From Nocardia gamkensis NBRC 108242 (GTDB lineage Bacteria; Actinomycetota; Actinomycetes; Mycobacteriales; Mycobacteriaceae), in contig NZ_BDBM01000004.1 in NCBI RefSeq assembly GCF_001612985.1, forward strand, positions 1 to 64,000: DNA of 64,000 nt, written 5' to 3'. How positions within the stretch are numbered: position 1 is the stretch's first letter; each line of letters begins with the position of its first letter. Positions 51,193 to 61,653 of this stretch are shown here, piece by piece. Position numbers and translations under genes: made by a program. The notes under the pieces are model-generated. The model did not search any database. It saw only the letters and a program-made list of their open reading frames with translations, and was not told where the DNA came from.

Positions 51193-51891
51193 TCACGCGT
51201 TCGCCAGCAGCGCCGTTTTCAGCTCGCGCGCGGCGGCTTCCGGATCGCGCGCTTCGGTGATCGCGCGCACCACCACGACCCGCGTCGCCCCGGCTTCCAG
51301 CACTTGCGCGAGGTTCTCGGCGTTGATCCCGCCGATCGCGAACCAGGGACGGGTGGGATGGGCTTCCGCGGTGGAGCGGATCAGTTCCGGGCCCGCCGCC
51401 TGCCTGCCCGGTTTGGTCGGGGTGGCCCAGATCGGTCCGGTGCAGAAGTAATCGATGTGCTCGTCGATCGCGGCGAGACCGGCCTGCGCGCGATTGTGCG
51501 TGGATCGTCCGATCACCACCTCGGGCCCGAGAATCCGGCGCGCGTACCAGGGCGGCAGGTCGCCCTGCCCGAGGTGCAGCACGTCGGCGCTGGAGGCGAG
51601 GGCGATGTCGGCGCGATCGTTCACCGCGACCAGGCCGCCGTGCCTGCGCGCGGCGGATTTCAGTTCGGCCAGCGCGCCGATCTCGGCCCTGGCCTCGAGC
51701 GGACCGAACTTCGCTTCGCCCGGTGATCCTTTGTCTCTGATCTGGATGATGTCGACTCCGCCTGCGAAAGCGGCCTCGGCGAACTTCGCCAGATCGCCCT
51801 TCTCCCGGCGTGCGTCGGTGCAGAGATACAGCCGCGCGTTCGCCAGACGCTCCCGCGGCGAGGCGGGTCGATTCGGGTGGGAGGGTTGCAC
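51193..51891 (-). CDS. thiE: Thiamine-phosphate synthase
   Basis: ThiE joins the pyrimidine and thiazole phosphates to thiamine phosphate. The 232-residue protein has [16 protein letters not shown], the [20 protein letters not shown] motif, VIGRSTHN and [16 protein letters not shown] 51891 is used; TACGGT stands seven bases upstream, indicating a leaderless start. It diverges from thiO across 58 bases. Confidence 0.96.
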   Translation of the reverse strand: MQPSHPNRPASPRERLANARLYLCTDARREKGDLAKFAEAAFAGGVDIIQIRDKGSPGEAKFGPLEARAEIGALAELKSAARRHGGLVAVNDRADIALASSADVLHLGQGDLPPWYARRILGPEVVIGRSTHNRAQAGLAAIDEHIDYFCTGPIWATPTKPGRQAAGPELIRSTAEAHPTRPWFAIGGINAENLAQVLEAGATRVVVVRAITEARDPEAAARELKTALLANA

Positions 51892-51949
51892 GCCTTCGAC
51901 CGTAGCCGCGCTACCGTGGGGATGCGAAACAGGAGGCAGGTGGATCGGG

Positions 51950-53019
51950 ATGCGGACTCTGGCCGTCGTCGGTGGCGGCGCCATCGGGCTCGCCGTGGCC
52001 TGGCGGGCCGCCGAGGCCGGTTGGTCGGTCACGCTGCTCGATCCGGCGGTCGCGACCGGGGCCTCCTGGGTGGCCGGAGGAATGCTCGCACCGCTGTCGG
52101 AAGGCTGGCCCGGCGAGGACCGGGTGCTCGAATTCGGCGCGGCGTCGCTGGCCCGCTGGCCCGGCTTCGCCGCCCGGCTCGAAGCCGCGACCGGCGTGTC
52201 GGTCTTCGTGGCGGACGAGACCATGACCGTCGCGCTGGACGCGGCCGACGCGGCCGACCTGCGCACCGTGGCCGACTGGGTCGGCAGCCGCGGGCACGAG
52301 CTGCGGATGCTGGACCGCGCCGGAGTTCGCGAGCGGGAGCCCGGCCTGGCCCGAACGGTGCGCGCCGCGCTACTCGCGCCCGCCGAACCCGCGATCGACA
52401 ACCGCAAGCTGCTCGCCGCACTGCGGCAGGCGGCCGAGACGGCGGGCGTCGTGGTGCGCGCCGAGTCCGTAGACTCGCTGACGGAACTTCCACACGACCA
52501 AGTCGTGCTCGCTGCGGGAGCCGCGTCGGCGGCGTTGTGGCCGGAATTGCCGGTCCGCCCGGTCAAGGGCGAGATCCTGCGCCTGCGGCAACGGCCGGGC
52601 GTCGCCCCCGCGCCGCGCCGGGTGATCCGGGCCCGGGTGCACGGGCGGGCGGTATACCTGGTGCCGCGCGCCGAGGGCATCGTCGTCGGCGCCACGCAGT
52701 ACGAAGCGGGTTTCGACACCGCCGTCACCGTAGCGGGCGTTCGCGATCTGATCGCCGACGCGGAAGCGGTGTTCCCCGGCATCGGCGAATACGAACTCGC
52801 CGAGGCAGGCGCCGGTTCCCGGCCGGGCAGCCCGGACAACCTGCCGCTGATCGGCCGGCTCACCGACCGGATCGTGGTGGCCACCGGGCACGGCCGCAAC
52901 GGCATGCTGACCGTGCCGCTCACCGTGGACGCGGTGACCGGCCTGCTCGGCGGGGCGGTGCTGCCCGAAGCGGAAGTTGCCGACCCGCAACGCTTTTCGA
53001 CGACTGTAGGAGGAAACAG

Positions 53020-53023
<4 letters not shown>
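51950..53023 (+). CDS. thiO: Glycine oxidase ThiO
   Basis: ThiO oxidises glycine to iminoglycine for thiazole synthesis. The 357-residue FAD protein has [19 protein letters not shown] (5-23), [25 protein letters not shown] and [14 protein letters not shown]. The start is ATG 51950, 13 bases after AGGAGG. The stop overlaps the thiS ATG (ATGA). Confidence 0.96.
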
Positions 53024-54016
<993 letters not shown>

Positions 54017-54073
54017 CGGGAACGCTCGCTTCCGGCTCTTTCCGGTCAGTTCCCCGAGGCCGTTGTCGCGACC

Positions 54074-55060
<987 letters not shown>

Positions 55061-55094
55061 GCTGCTACCTCCTGCGTTCGAATCCGTCGTCTCG

Positions 55095-55125
55095 ACGCTA
55101 GGTCCTGGAGCGCGCTCCATGTCAA
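55095..55125 (-). promoter_or_regulatory. MerR-type promoter of the aldo/keto reductase gene
   Basis: Reading on the minus strand, TTGACA (55120-55125) and TAGCGT (55095-55100) are 19 bases apart, longer than the usual 17. The gap opens with the perfect 14-bp palindrome TGGAGCGCGCTCCA (55106-55119). This is the layout that MerR activators untwist. Confidence 0.85.
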
Positions 55126-55206
55126 CAGCGCGGCAGTAACGCGCGAGTGGCGCATGGTGGGGGGCCTTCTCGCGTTTCGCCGCGGCCATGTGCCTCGTGG
55201 CGTGCG

Positions 55207-55665
55207 TCAGTGGGTGCGTCGTTTGTGGCGGGAGCGGGCGAGTTCGTATGCGGTTCGGAGAAGTTCGCGGGTTGGTTCGGTGGTCTGCGGGCCGGGGTTC
55301 ACCACCGCGAGCCAACCGGCGGAGCCGTAGACGGGGTGGGGGATCACCGTGTCCGTCGCGCTCGGATCGTGCGGGGAGGGTTCACGGGGGGTGTGGCCGG
55401 TCCGGTGGATGAAGGCTTCTTTTCCGGCTGCGATGTTGACGCGGAAGGTATTCGGGCGGTCCAGGCGGGACTCCTCGTCACCGGGGTAGTTCTTCGTGAC
55501 GATTGTCGCGAAAGGCTGGGTCGCCTTCGGCACGACGCCGTCGGGTGAGTAGTAGAAGAACGTGTCGCCCCAGCTGATCTCCGGTGAGCCGTCGCCGGGG
55601 CCGGGGCGAAGGATCAGCACTCCCTCGAGGGCGGAGACGAAGTCGATGATCTCGTCGATGGTCAT
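55207..55665 (-). CDS. DUF6194-family protein
   Basis: This 152-residue soluble protein begins [19 protein letters not shown] and contains [34 protein letters not shown] and [18 protein letters not shown], the DUF6194 pattern. The fold resembles MmcQ/YjbR-like proteins; the function is unknown. It diverges from the two-HTH MerR gene, which is probably its regulator. The start is ATG 55665. Confidence 0.85.
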   Translation of the reverse strand: MTIDEIIDFVSALEGVLILRPGPGDGSPEISWGDTFFYYSPDGVVPKATQPFATIVTKNYPGDEESRLDRPNTFRVNIAAGKEAFIHRTGHTPREPSPHDPSATDTVIPHPVYGSAGWLAVVNPGPQTTEPTRELLRTAYELARSRHKRRTH

Positions 55666-55749
55666 GTGCTCCAGCGTTTCATTAAGGTGCTTGTGGAGAC
55701 TTCGGCCGGGATATCGAGGATCGATAGCGTGGAAACTCTCAACTCGTGG

Positions 55750-56454
55750 ATGCGCACGGTCGATGTGGCGCGGCGCGCCGGTTACTCGGTGCAGCAGATT
55801 CGCAATCTCGAGCGGGACGGGGTGCTGCCACCGGTGCTGCGCACGGCAGCGGGCTATCGCCGGTATGGGGAGGAGCACGTGCGCTCCGCGCTGGCGTACC
55901 GGGCGCTGGCGGCGGGTGTCGGGCCGGTCGAGGCCAAGCGGATCGTTCGCACCGTGCACGAGCGGCCGATCTCCGAAGCGCTCGCGCTTCTCGACGCGGC
56001 CCACGCGCGGCTCCACCGGGAGCGGACGGACCTCGCGCTGGCGAAGCGGGCGGCCGCGGCGATCTCGGCCGAGCCGATCGATGACGTTCGCGCATCGGAT
56101 TCGATGAGCGTCTCCGAACTCGCCGCCGCTCTGGGCGTGCGCCCCTCGACACTGCGGCATTGGGACGCCGAGGGACTCGTGGTTCCGGACCGCGCCACCA
56201 CACACGGGACGCGGCGGTACTCACCTGCTCAGGTACGCGATGCCCGGATCGTCCACCAGCTCCGCAGCGCCGGATACCGCGTCGACACGCTTCGGGCCTT
56301 GATGCCCGACCTGCCGCGCGGACACCGATCCGAGGATGTCGATGCCGCCCTCGCGGCTAGGGACGCGAGCATCACGGCTCGCTCCCACGCCCTCCTCGAC
56401 GCGGCGGCCGCGCTCACCGCCGTCATCGCCCACGCGGCGGACGCGGCCTCCTGA
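55750..56454 (+). CDS. MerR-family regulator with two HTH domains
   Basis: This 234-residue protein has two complete MerR HTH-wing units. The first is at about 1-70 (RTVDVARRAGYSVQQIRNLE, then GYRRYGEEHVRSALAYRAL). The second is at about 118-185 (SMSVSELAAALGVRPSTLRH, then GTRRYSPAQVRDARIVHQLR). A short helical segment joins them. A single chain might therefore bind a MerR site. ATG 55750 is used; GTG 55729 would add seven residues. It is divergent from the DUF6194 gene, and the MerR-type promoter of the aldo/keto reductase is 0.6 kb away. Confidence 0.9.
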   Translation: MRTVDVARRAGYSVQQIRNLERDGVLPPVLRTAAGYRRYGEEHVRSALAYRALAAGVGPVEAKRIVRTVHERPISEALALLDAAHARLHRERTDLALAKRAAAAISAEPIDDVRASDSMSVSELAAALGVRPSTLRHWDAEGLVVPDRATTHGTRRYSPAQVRDARIVHQLRSAGYRVDTLRALMPDLPRGHRSEDVDAALAARDASITARSHALLDAAAALTAVIAHAADAAS

Positions 56455-56626
56455 TCGCTCCATCGCCTGTGCCGCGCTCACGGAGCCAGCGCTCAGCGGA
56501 CAACTTGCGCGGGCACGGTGGGGTACATGTGGCATGGAGCTTCAGCAAGCCTTGCGCGTGCTTCTCATCGACGGGCCAGTTGCTGTCCTCGCAATAGTCC
56601 TGGATCCAGCTGCGCCGCGGCGTCAT
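56423..56626 (-). CDS. Small Cys-containing protein of unknown function
   Basis: This 67-residue protein has a compact N-terminal part (MTPRRSWIQDYCEDSNWPVD and HAQGLLKLHATCTPPCPRK) with Cys in a C-x-x-x-C arrangement plus one earlier Cys, and a basic disordered tail. No family is recognised. Its ATG overlaps the stop of the small membrane protein gene (ATGA, 56623-56626), a strong sign that both are real and coupled. The 3' end overlaps the MerR stop. Confidence 0.65.
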   Translation of the reverse strand: MTPRRSWIQDYCEDSNWPVDEKHAQGLLKLHATCTPPCPRKLSAERWLRERGTGDGAIRRPRPPRGR

Positions 56627-56787
56627 CGCTGTTCCTCGCGCTCGATGCGGTCCATCACCTCGCGGAACGGAACCCGCTCGTCCTGATCGCCATTCAACTC
56701 GAGTAGCCACGGCAGCACCCAGAACAGCAGGATCAGCAAGCCGCCTACAGCGGCCATGACGATCAAGGCGACAGCGAGTTCGGTCAC
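56623..56787 (-). CDS. Tiny single-helix membrane protein
   Basis: This 54-residue protein is mostly one transmembrane helix (about 4-32, rich in L, V, A and W), followed by a charged tail (DQDERVPFREVMDRIEREEQR, split). I chose GTG 56787 because AGGGGG lies seven bases upstream; ATG 56805 is possible. It is coupled to the Cys-containing gene and divergent from the XRE regulator. The function is unknown. Confidence 0.62.
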   Translation of the reverse strand: MTELAVALIVMAAVGGLLILLFWVLPWLLELNGDQDERVPFREVMDRIEREEQR

Positions 56788-56903
56788 TCCGGAACCCCCT
56801 TGCATTGTGGTGTGGTTGGTGGGCACCCGGCGCCGAGGAGTTCGGGGCTCGACCCGGCGCTGGGTGCTACAGAAAGTGTGTTCTGCGGGGACCGCTGCGA
56901 ATC

Positions 56904-56918
56904 GCCACAACATGTGGC
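56904..56918. promoter_or_regulatory. Inverted repeat before XRE regulator
   Basis: GCCACA-ACA-TGTGGC is a perfect 6-bp inverted repeat 12 bases before the XRE ATG, in the divergent promoter region. ACATGTGGCA recurs at 56525. It is a candidate autoregulatory operator. Confidence 0.5.
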
Positions 56919-56929
56919 AGCGTTGAAGC

Positions 56930-58117
56930 ATGGATGAGATGGGGGTCGGAGGACGGACCGCCAGGGCGCGCAAGCTGGCGCGGCTCACACAAACTCAGCT
57001 TGCGCACAAGGCAAACGTGTCGCTGTCCCTGCTACGCAAGGTCGAACAGGGTGACCGCCCGGCCTCGCCCGCGTTCATTGCTGCCGTCGCTCGCGTACTG
57101 GGGCTGAATGTCGCCGATCTGACCGGACAGCCCTACATCCAGGACCGCACCGACACCGCGGCGCACGCCGCGATTCCCGAACTTCGGCGCGCCATCGTCG
57201 CGTTCAACGACGAACCCCTCGCCGGGCCAACCACATTCGAGGAACTGACCGACGCTGTCGACCGCGTACGGGAGGGGATGCGCCGGGCTCACTACTCGGA
57301 GCTGACCGCCGACCTTCCCGACGCCATCCGGGGCCTGCACATGCTCGCCGACGACGAGCACTCCAGCCGCCATCGGGAAGCAATCCACTCCACCCTCGCC
57401 TACGCCTACAGCAAGGCCATGCTGTTCGCCTATCAATATGGCTACCTCGACCTGGCAGGGCTGGCCGCGGAACGCTGCGGGTGGGCGGCCGAACGCAGCG
57501 GCGACCCGATTTGGCCGATCGCTGCCGAGTACAACCGGGCCCTGGTCTTGCTGTCCTCCGGTGCCTATGTCGGAGGATTGCGGACGATTGAACGCGCCCA
57601 CACCGCCAGCGAGCAATTGGCTACGACGCCTGATCTGCTCGCGGTGCGCGGCGCACTGCACCTGCGCGGGGCCATCCTCTCGGCTCGAGCACTCGATAGC
57701 GACGCCGCGGACTCGCACATACAGGAGGCTCGCGGTATCGCCGCGGCGATCGGTGCGGACAAGTACCGCAACTATGGAACCGGGTTCCGACCATCGAACG
57801 TCGACATCCACTCCGTTGCCGTACCCGTTGAACTATCCGATGGAACCACGGCCGTGGCTCGCGCCGAGCAGATCCGCCTGCCCGCGTCGGTGGCGCCGTC
57901 GCGCGCCGGGCATCACTGGATCGACGTGTCCCGCGCCTGGCTGCTGCATGGGGACAAGGACCGCGCGCTCGCCGGTCTGGACCAGGCGCGACGGATCGCG
58001 CCCGAGCTGACGCGCAACCACCCCCAGGTGCACGAGACAGTGCGGGTGCTCGCCAACGCACGGCGCGGCACCGACCAACTCGCCCGGTTCGCCAAGTGGG
58101 CCGACATCAAGATCTGA
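56930..58117 (+). CDS. XRE-family regulator with TPR-like domain
   Basis: This 395-residue protein has an N-terminal XRE HTH (about 10-65; LARLTQTQLAHKANVSLSLL, VEQGDRPASPAFIAAVARVL) and a long helical TPR-like region (about 75-395; LAYAYSKAMLFAYQYGYLDL, GDPIWPIAAEYNRALVLLSS, DKDRALAGLDQARRIAPEL). The layout is common in actinomycetes and superficially like peptide-responsive RRNPP regulators. The region is less GC-rich than its neighbours. It diverges from two tiny coupled genes. Confidence 0.87.
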   Translation: MDEMGVGGRTARARKLARLTQTQLAHKANVSLSLLRKVEQGDRPASPAFIAAVARVLGLNVADLTGQPYIQDRTDTAAHAAIPELRRAIVAFNDEPLAGPTTFEELTDAVDRVREGMRRAHYSELTADLPDAIRGLHMLADDEHSSRHREAIHSTLAYAYSKAMLFAYQYGYLDLAGLAAERCGWAAERSGDPIWPIAAEYNRALVLLSSGAYVGGLRTIERAHTASEQLATTPDLLAVRGALHLRGAILSARALDSDAADSHIQEARGIAAAIGADKYRNYGTGFRPSNVDIHSVAVPVELSDGTTAVARAEQIRLPASVAPSRAGHHWIDVSRAWLLHGDKDRALAGLDQARRIAPELTRNHPQVHETVRVLANARRGTDQLARFAKWADIKI

Positions 58118-58273
58118 CTTGATCGACGCCTACGACCGACCACCGGACGTGGACCGATCAACACCACGTACGGGCTTGCACCCACCCGGACGTCTCTCCC
58201 TCATCCTCGAGGATGATCCAACTCGGCACTATTTACCGACGCGCGCGGCCGCGATTTGCGGAATGCTGGGCGC

Positions 58274-59269
58274 ATGATCGAACTGAGAGGCCTGACCAAG
58301 CACTACGGGCAGACCGTAGCGGTGCAGGATCTGTCCTTCACCGTTCGACCCGGCCAAGTGACGGGATTCCTGGGGCCCAACGGTGCGGGTAAGTCGACCA
58401 CCATGCGGATGATCCTCGGGTTGGACAAGCCCACCGCGGGCACCGCGCTGATCAAGGGCAAGCCGTACCACGAACTGGACCATCCGCTGCGCACCGTCGG
58501 CGCGCTGCTGGACGCCAAGTGGGTGCACCCGAACCGCTCGGCGCGCGCCCATCTGGAGTGGATGGCCGCGTCCAACGACATCGCCAAGTCCCGGGTGGAG
58601 GAGGTGCTGCGGCTGGTCGGCCTGTCGGAAGTGGCGGGCAAGACCGCGGGCGGTTTCTCGCTGGGCATGTCGCAGCGCCTCGGCCTGGCCGGCGCGCTGC
58701 TGGGCGACCCGGAGGTGCTGCTGTTCGACGAGCCGGTCAACGGCCTCGACCCGGAGGGCATCCTGTGGATCCGCCGGTTCATGCAGCGGCTGGCCGCCGA
58801 AGGACGCACGGTACTGGTCTCCAGCCACCTGCTGTCGGAGATGGCCCAGACCGCAGAGCACCTGGTGGTCATCGGGCGCGGCAAGCTCATCTCGGACTCG
58901 ACCACCCAGGAGTTCATCGAACGCGCCTCCGAGCAGTCGGTGCGGGTGCGCAGCCCGCAGCTCGATCAGCTGCGCAGCGTGCTCACCTCGAACGGGATGA
59001 CCGTCCGCGAGGACGGCGCGGGAGCCGACGGCCCCGCGCTGATGGTGGCGGGCGTGGCCAGTGACGCGGTCGGCAAGCTGGCCGGCGAGCACAACATCAC
59101 GCTGTTCGAGCTGGCCCCGCAGCGCGCGTCGCTGGAAGAGGCGTTCATGCGGATGACCGGTGGCGCCGTGCAGTACCACGGCGAAGGCTTCGACCCGACG
59201 GGCCCGGAGGCGGCAGCTCGCCCAACCGCGGACGGCGGCTCCTACACAGCGATGGGAGGTGCGCTCTGA
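58274..59269 (+). CDS. ABC transporter ATP-binding protein
   Basis: This 331-residue ATPase has Walker A GPNGAGKST (about 33-41), signature FSLGMSQRLGLAGALLG, Walker B VLLFDEPVNGLDPEG and the switch SSHLL. It belongs to the drug/lantibiotic-type exporters (BcrA-like). The C-terminal 30 residues look disordered. ATG 58274 is used; TTG 58256 is possible. It overlaps the permease by one base (TGATG). Confidence 0.93.
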   Translation: MIELRGLTKHYGQTVAVQDLSFTVRPGQVTGFLGPNGAGKSTTMRMILGLDKPTAGTALIKGKPYHELDHPLRTVGALLDAKWVHPNRSARAHLEWMAASNDIAKSRVEEVLRLVGLSEVAGKTAGGFSLGMSQRLGLAGALLGDPEVLLFDEPVNGLDPEGILWIRRFMQRLAAEGRTVLVSSHLLSEMAQTAEHLVVIGRGKLISDSTTQEFIERASEQSVRVRSPQLDQLRSVLTSNGMTVREDGAGADGPALMVAGVASDAVGKLAGEHNITLFELAPQRASLEEAFMRMTGGAVQYHGEGFDPTGPEAAARPTADGGSYTAMGGAL

Positions 59270-60030
59270 TGGGCGTGCTGGCAGCGGAACGAATCAAGCT
59301 CACCTCCACCAGGTCGCCCTGGTGGTGTTCGGCGATCGTCGTCGCCCTCGCGCTCGGGATGGCCGCGCTGCTCGCCTCGGTGGCGCGCGCGTCCTACGGC
59401 AAGGAGGGCGCGATCGACCTGACCGTCTCCACCGCGGTGGCCGGGATCAGCGGCTTCGGCGTGATGGTCCTGATGATCATGGCGACCTTGACCGTGACCA
59501 GCGAATATCGCTTCGGCCTCATCCGGACGACGTTCCAGGCGACGCCGCATCGGGCCAAGGTCGTCGCGACAAAGGCCGGGTTGGTCGGCGGGTACGGCGC
59601 GGTGCTGACCCTCGTCCTGGTGTTCCTCGCCTACCTGGTGGCCAAGGCGCTGAGCGGACCGGACGCGGGCGCGGCCCTCACGCTGTCCAGCCCGGAGGAC
59701 TGGCGCGAGGTCTACGGCATCCCGATCTACGCGTTCCTGTGCGTCCTGCTCGCGATCGGCGTCGGCGTGCTGGTGCGGCAGTCCGCCGCCGCGATCTCGC
59801 TGATCGTGCTGTGGCCGCTGCTCATCGAGGGCCTGCTCGGAGCGTTCGGCAGCTTCGGCCGCAATGTCACCCCGTTCCTGCCGTTCGCGAACGCGAACCG
59901 CTTCTTCAGCGCCTCCGCGTCCACGGCGAACTGGCACTGGGGGCCGTGGGGCAGCCTGCTGTACTTCACCGTCTTCGTCGCGATCGTCTTCGGCGCGGCC
60001 TTGGTCGTGGTGAACCAGCGCGACGCGTGA
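59269..60030 (+). CDS. ABC transporter permease
   Basis: This 253-residue membrane protein has six transmembrane helices and the EYRFGLIRTTFQATPHRAKV segment typical of ABC-2 permeases. With the upstream ATPase it should form an exporter; the cargo cannot be deduced. A strong hairpin follows at 60159. Confidence 0.9.
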   Translation: MGVLAAERIKLTSTRSPWWCSAIVVALALGMAALLASVARASYGKEGAIDLTVSTAVAGISGFGVMVLMIMATLTVTSEYRFGLIRTTFQATPHRAKVVATKAGLVGGYGAVLTLVLVFLAYLVAKALSGPDAGAALTLSSPEDWREVYGIPIYAFLCVLLAIGVGVLVRQSAAAISLIVLWPLLIEGLLGAFGSFGRNVTPFLPFANANRFFSASASTANWHWGPWGSLLYFTVFVAIVFGAALVVVNQRDA

Positions 60031-60391
60031 CGCACGCGGGCGAGGCCGCTCGACCACCCGAGTCGCCATCCCTCGCCACTCGGGTCGGCGGGGCGCCGAC
60101 CTTGTCGGGAGGTCCGGCGCTCCGTCCACCGCCCGCCACTGCCCGGCGGACGGTGCGTCGATCGGCCCGGCGCGAATGCTCGCGCCGGGCCGATCGTGCG
60201 TGTGAACATCGCGGAAACAATGCCGCATGCCGCTTCCGAGACCCCTTCTCGGCCGAGTAGCCTCGGTTCAGCAACCAGCTCGTTATCCAACGCGGAGCCC
60301 GCCGACGTGCTCGCTGTGTTCGTCGCGGAGGTGAGAGATGGCGATGATCGGTAATCTGCCGACGTCAGATCGGCTGAGATACTCTCGGGGC
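60031..60391. other. Intergenic region with strong terminator
   Basis: Between the permease and the cyclase gene I find the 17-bp-stem hairpin (60159-60196) and a likely -10 (TACTCT, 60380-60385) for the cyclase, but no gene. Confidence 0.5.
60159..60196 (+). terminator. Very long perfect hairpin after ABC exporter
   Basis: CGATCGGCCCGGCGCGA (60159-60175) pairs perfectly with 60180-60196 around ATGC. A 17-bp GC-rich stem is a strong terminator even without a U run. Confidence 0.8.
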
Positions 60392-61312
60392 GTGAATGAA
60401 ACACCTTCCGGCGGCCCCGAGTCGGGGCCGGGGCCGGAGGCCGATGGAGGCGTGCCGCCCGAGGTGGTCATTCCGTTGGAGCCGTCCGATGGGATCGATC
60501 CTTCCCGCCGTTCCGGTAGATTCCGTCGCGGGCAGTTATCCGCCCTGGTGAACTCCGCGAATCAGCGGGCTGATCTGATCGGCGCGCTGCGCAAGGCGCG
60601 CCAGCAGCTGCCGGGGGACCCGGCTTTCGGCGATCCGCTGTCGGTTTCCGGGCCCGGTGGCGCGCGGGCGGTCGCGCGCGCGGCGGACAAGCTGGTCGGC
60701 GACGCCCCCAGCGCGGCGCGCGAAATCGGTTTCGGGGCCTTGCAGGTCTGGCAGGCCGCGCTGGAGCGAATGGGACGTGGTCGAGGTAGCCAAGAAATAA
60801 CTGTCATGTTCACCGACCTGGTGGCCTTCTCCCGCTGGTCGCTGTCGGCCGGTGACGAGGCCACCCTCGAACTGCTGCGCAAGGTGGCCAAGGCCATCGA
60901 GCCGCCGATCGCCGAACGCGGCGGTCAGGTGGTCAAGCGCATGGGCGACGGCGTGATGGCGGTGTTCCCCTCGGCGGACCGGGCGATACGCGCCGCGGTG
61001 ACCGCCAAGCGCAACCTGGCCGACGTGCAGGTGCGCGGCTACACCCCGAACATGCGGATCGGTTTGCACACCGGTTCCCCGCGCGAGATAGGGGGTGACT
61101 GGCTCGGGGTGGACGTCACGATCGCGGCCCGGGTGATGGAGGCGGGTGGCAACGGCAACACCATGCTGTCGGAGGCCACGCTGCTGGGGTTGCGGCCGGA
61201 GACGCTGGCGGAGCTGGGTTTGACGGTCAAGCAGTATCGCCGCGGCCTGTTCGCGGCTCCCCTCAGCGGCGTCCCCGACGACCTGCGGATCTTCCGGCTG
61301 TCCAAGGGCTAA
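60392..61312 (+). CDS. Class III adenylate/guanylate cyclase-domain protein
   Basis: This 306-residue protein has an N-terminal helical/disordered part (1-130) and a cyclase homology domain (about 135-270). Metal-binding Asp142 (MFTDLVAFS) and Asp186 (KRMGDGVMAVF) are present. The transition-state pair is Thr243 and Arg247 (VDVTIAARV), where Asn is expected at 243. It has no transmembrane helix. GTG 60392 follows TACTCT by six bases; ATG 60338 is an upstream alternative. Its stop interlocks with the convergent small gene. Confidence 0.88.
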   Translation: MNETPSGGPESGPGPEADGGVPPEVVIPLEPSDGIDPSRRSGRFRRGQLSALVNSANQRADLIGALRKARQQLPGDPAFGDPLSVSGPGGARAVARAADKLVGDAPSAAREIGFGALQVWQAALERMGRGRGSQEITVMFTDLVAFSRWSLSAGDEATLELLRKVAKAIEPPIAERGGQVVKRMGDGVMAVFPSADRAIRAAVTAKRNLADVQVRGYTPNMRIGLHTGSPREIGGDWLGVDVTIAARVMEAGGNGNTMLSEATLLGLRPETLAELGLTVKQYRRGLFAAPLSGVPDDLRIFRLSKG

Positions 61313-61476
61313 CCGAGCCACCAGGCCAGCGCGCCGCCCGCCGCGAGAACGGCGCAGACGGCCAGCGCGATCGACAGCGGCCGGGCCGTCTTCCAGGTGG
61401 TGTAGGCGCCGCCGAGCAGGAACCCGGCCAGGGCGAACAGAACGATCACGGTGACGTCGCTGGACACCGTGCCCAT
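61309..61476 (-). CDS. Small two-helix membrane protein
   Basis: This 55-residue protein has two transmembrane helices (about 8-25 and 32-54) joined by YTTWKTARP. No family is recognised. The stop codons of this gene and the cyclase overlap in CTAA (61309-61312). The start is ATG 61476. Confidence 0.6.
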   Translation of the reverse strand: MGTVSSDVTVIVLFALAGFLLGGAYTTWKTARPLSIALAVCAVLAAGGALAWWLG

Positions 61477-61534
61477 CTTGCTCCGGCCCGCTCGACCACC
61501 GCCGTGCGGGTGGGATCGTTCAGGGTGCAATTAA

Positions 61535-61550
61535 CAAGCACGCATGCTTG
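61535..61550. promoter_or_regulatory. TetR-type operator before AtuA-acyl-CoA dehydrogenase operon
   Basis: CAAGCA-CGCA-TGCTTG is a perfect 6-bp inverted repeat, extendable to AACAAGCA/TGCTTGCT with one mismatch, next to a T run. It matches motifs often seen for TetR repressors of acyl-CoA catabolism. No TetR gene is in the window. Confidence 0.65.
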
Positions 61551-61653
61551 CTTTTTTCTGGCCCGGGTGTGATGCTGGTCGCGGAACGCGGACTTCACGG
61601 GTGCGGCATGCGGCCCATCCTGACGGTTCGCCGTACAGGAGGCATTCCCGCTG

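Noticed and set aside
51892..51949. TPP riboswitch before thi genes
   Set aside because: The gap is 58 bases and lacks the CTGAGA and ACCTGA-type core.
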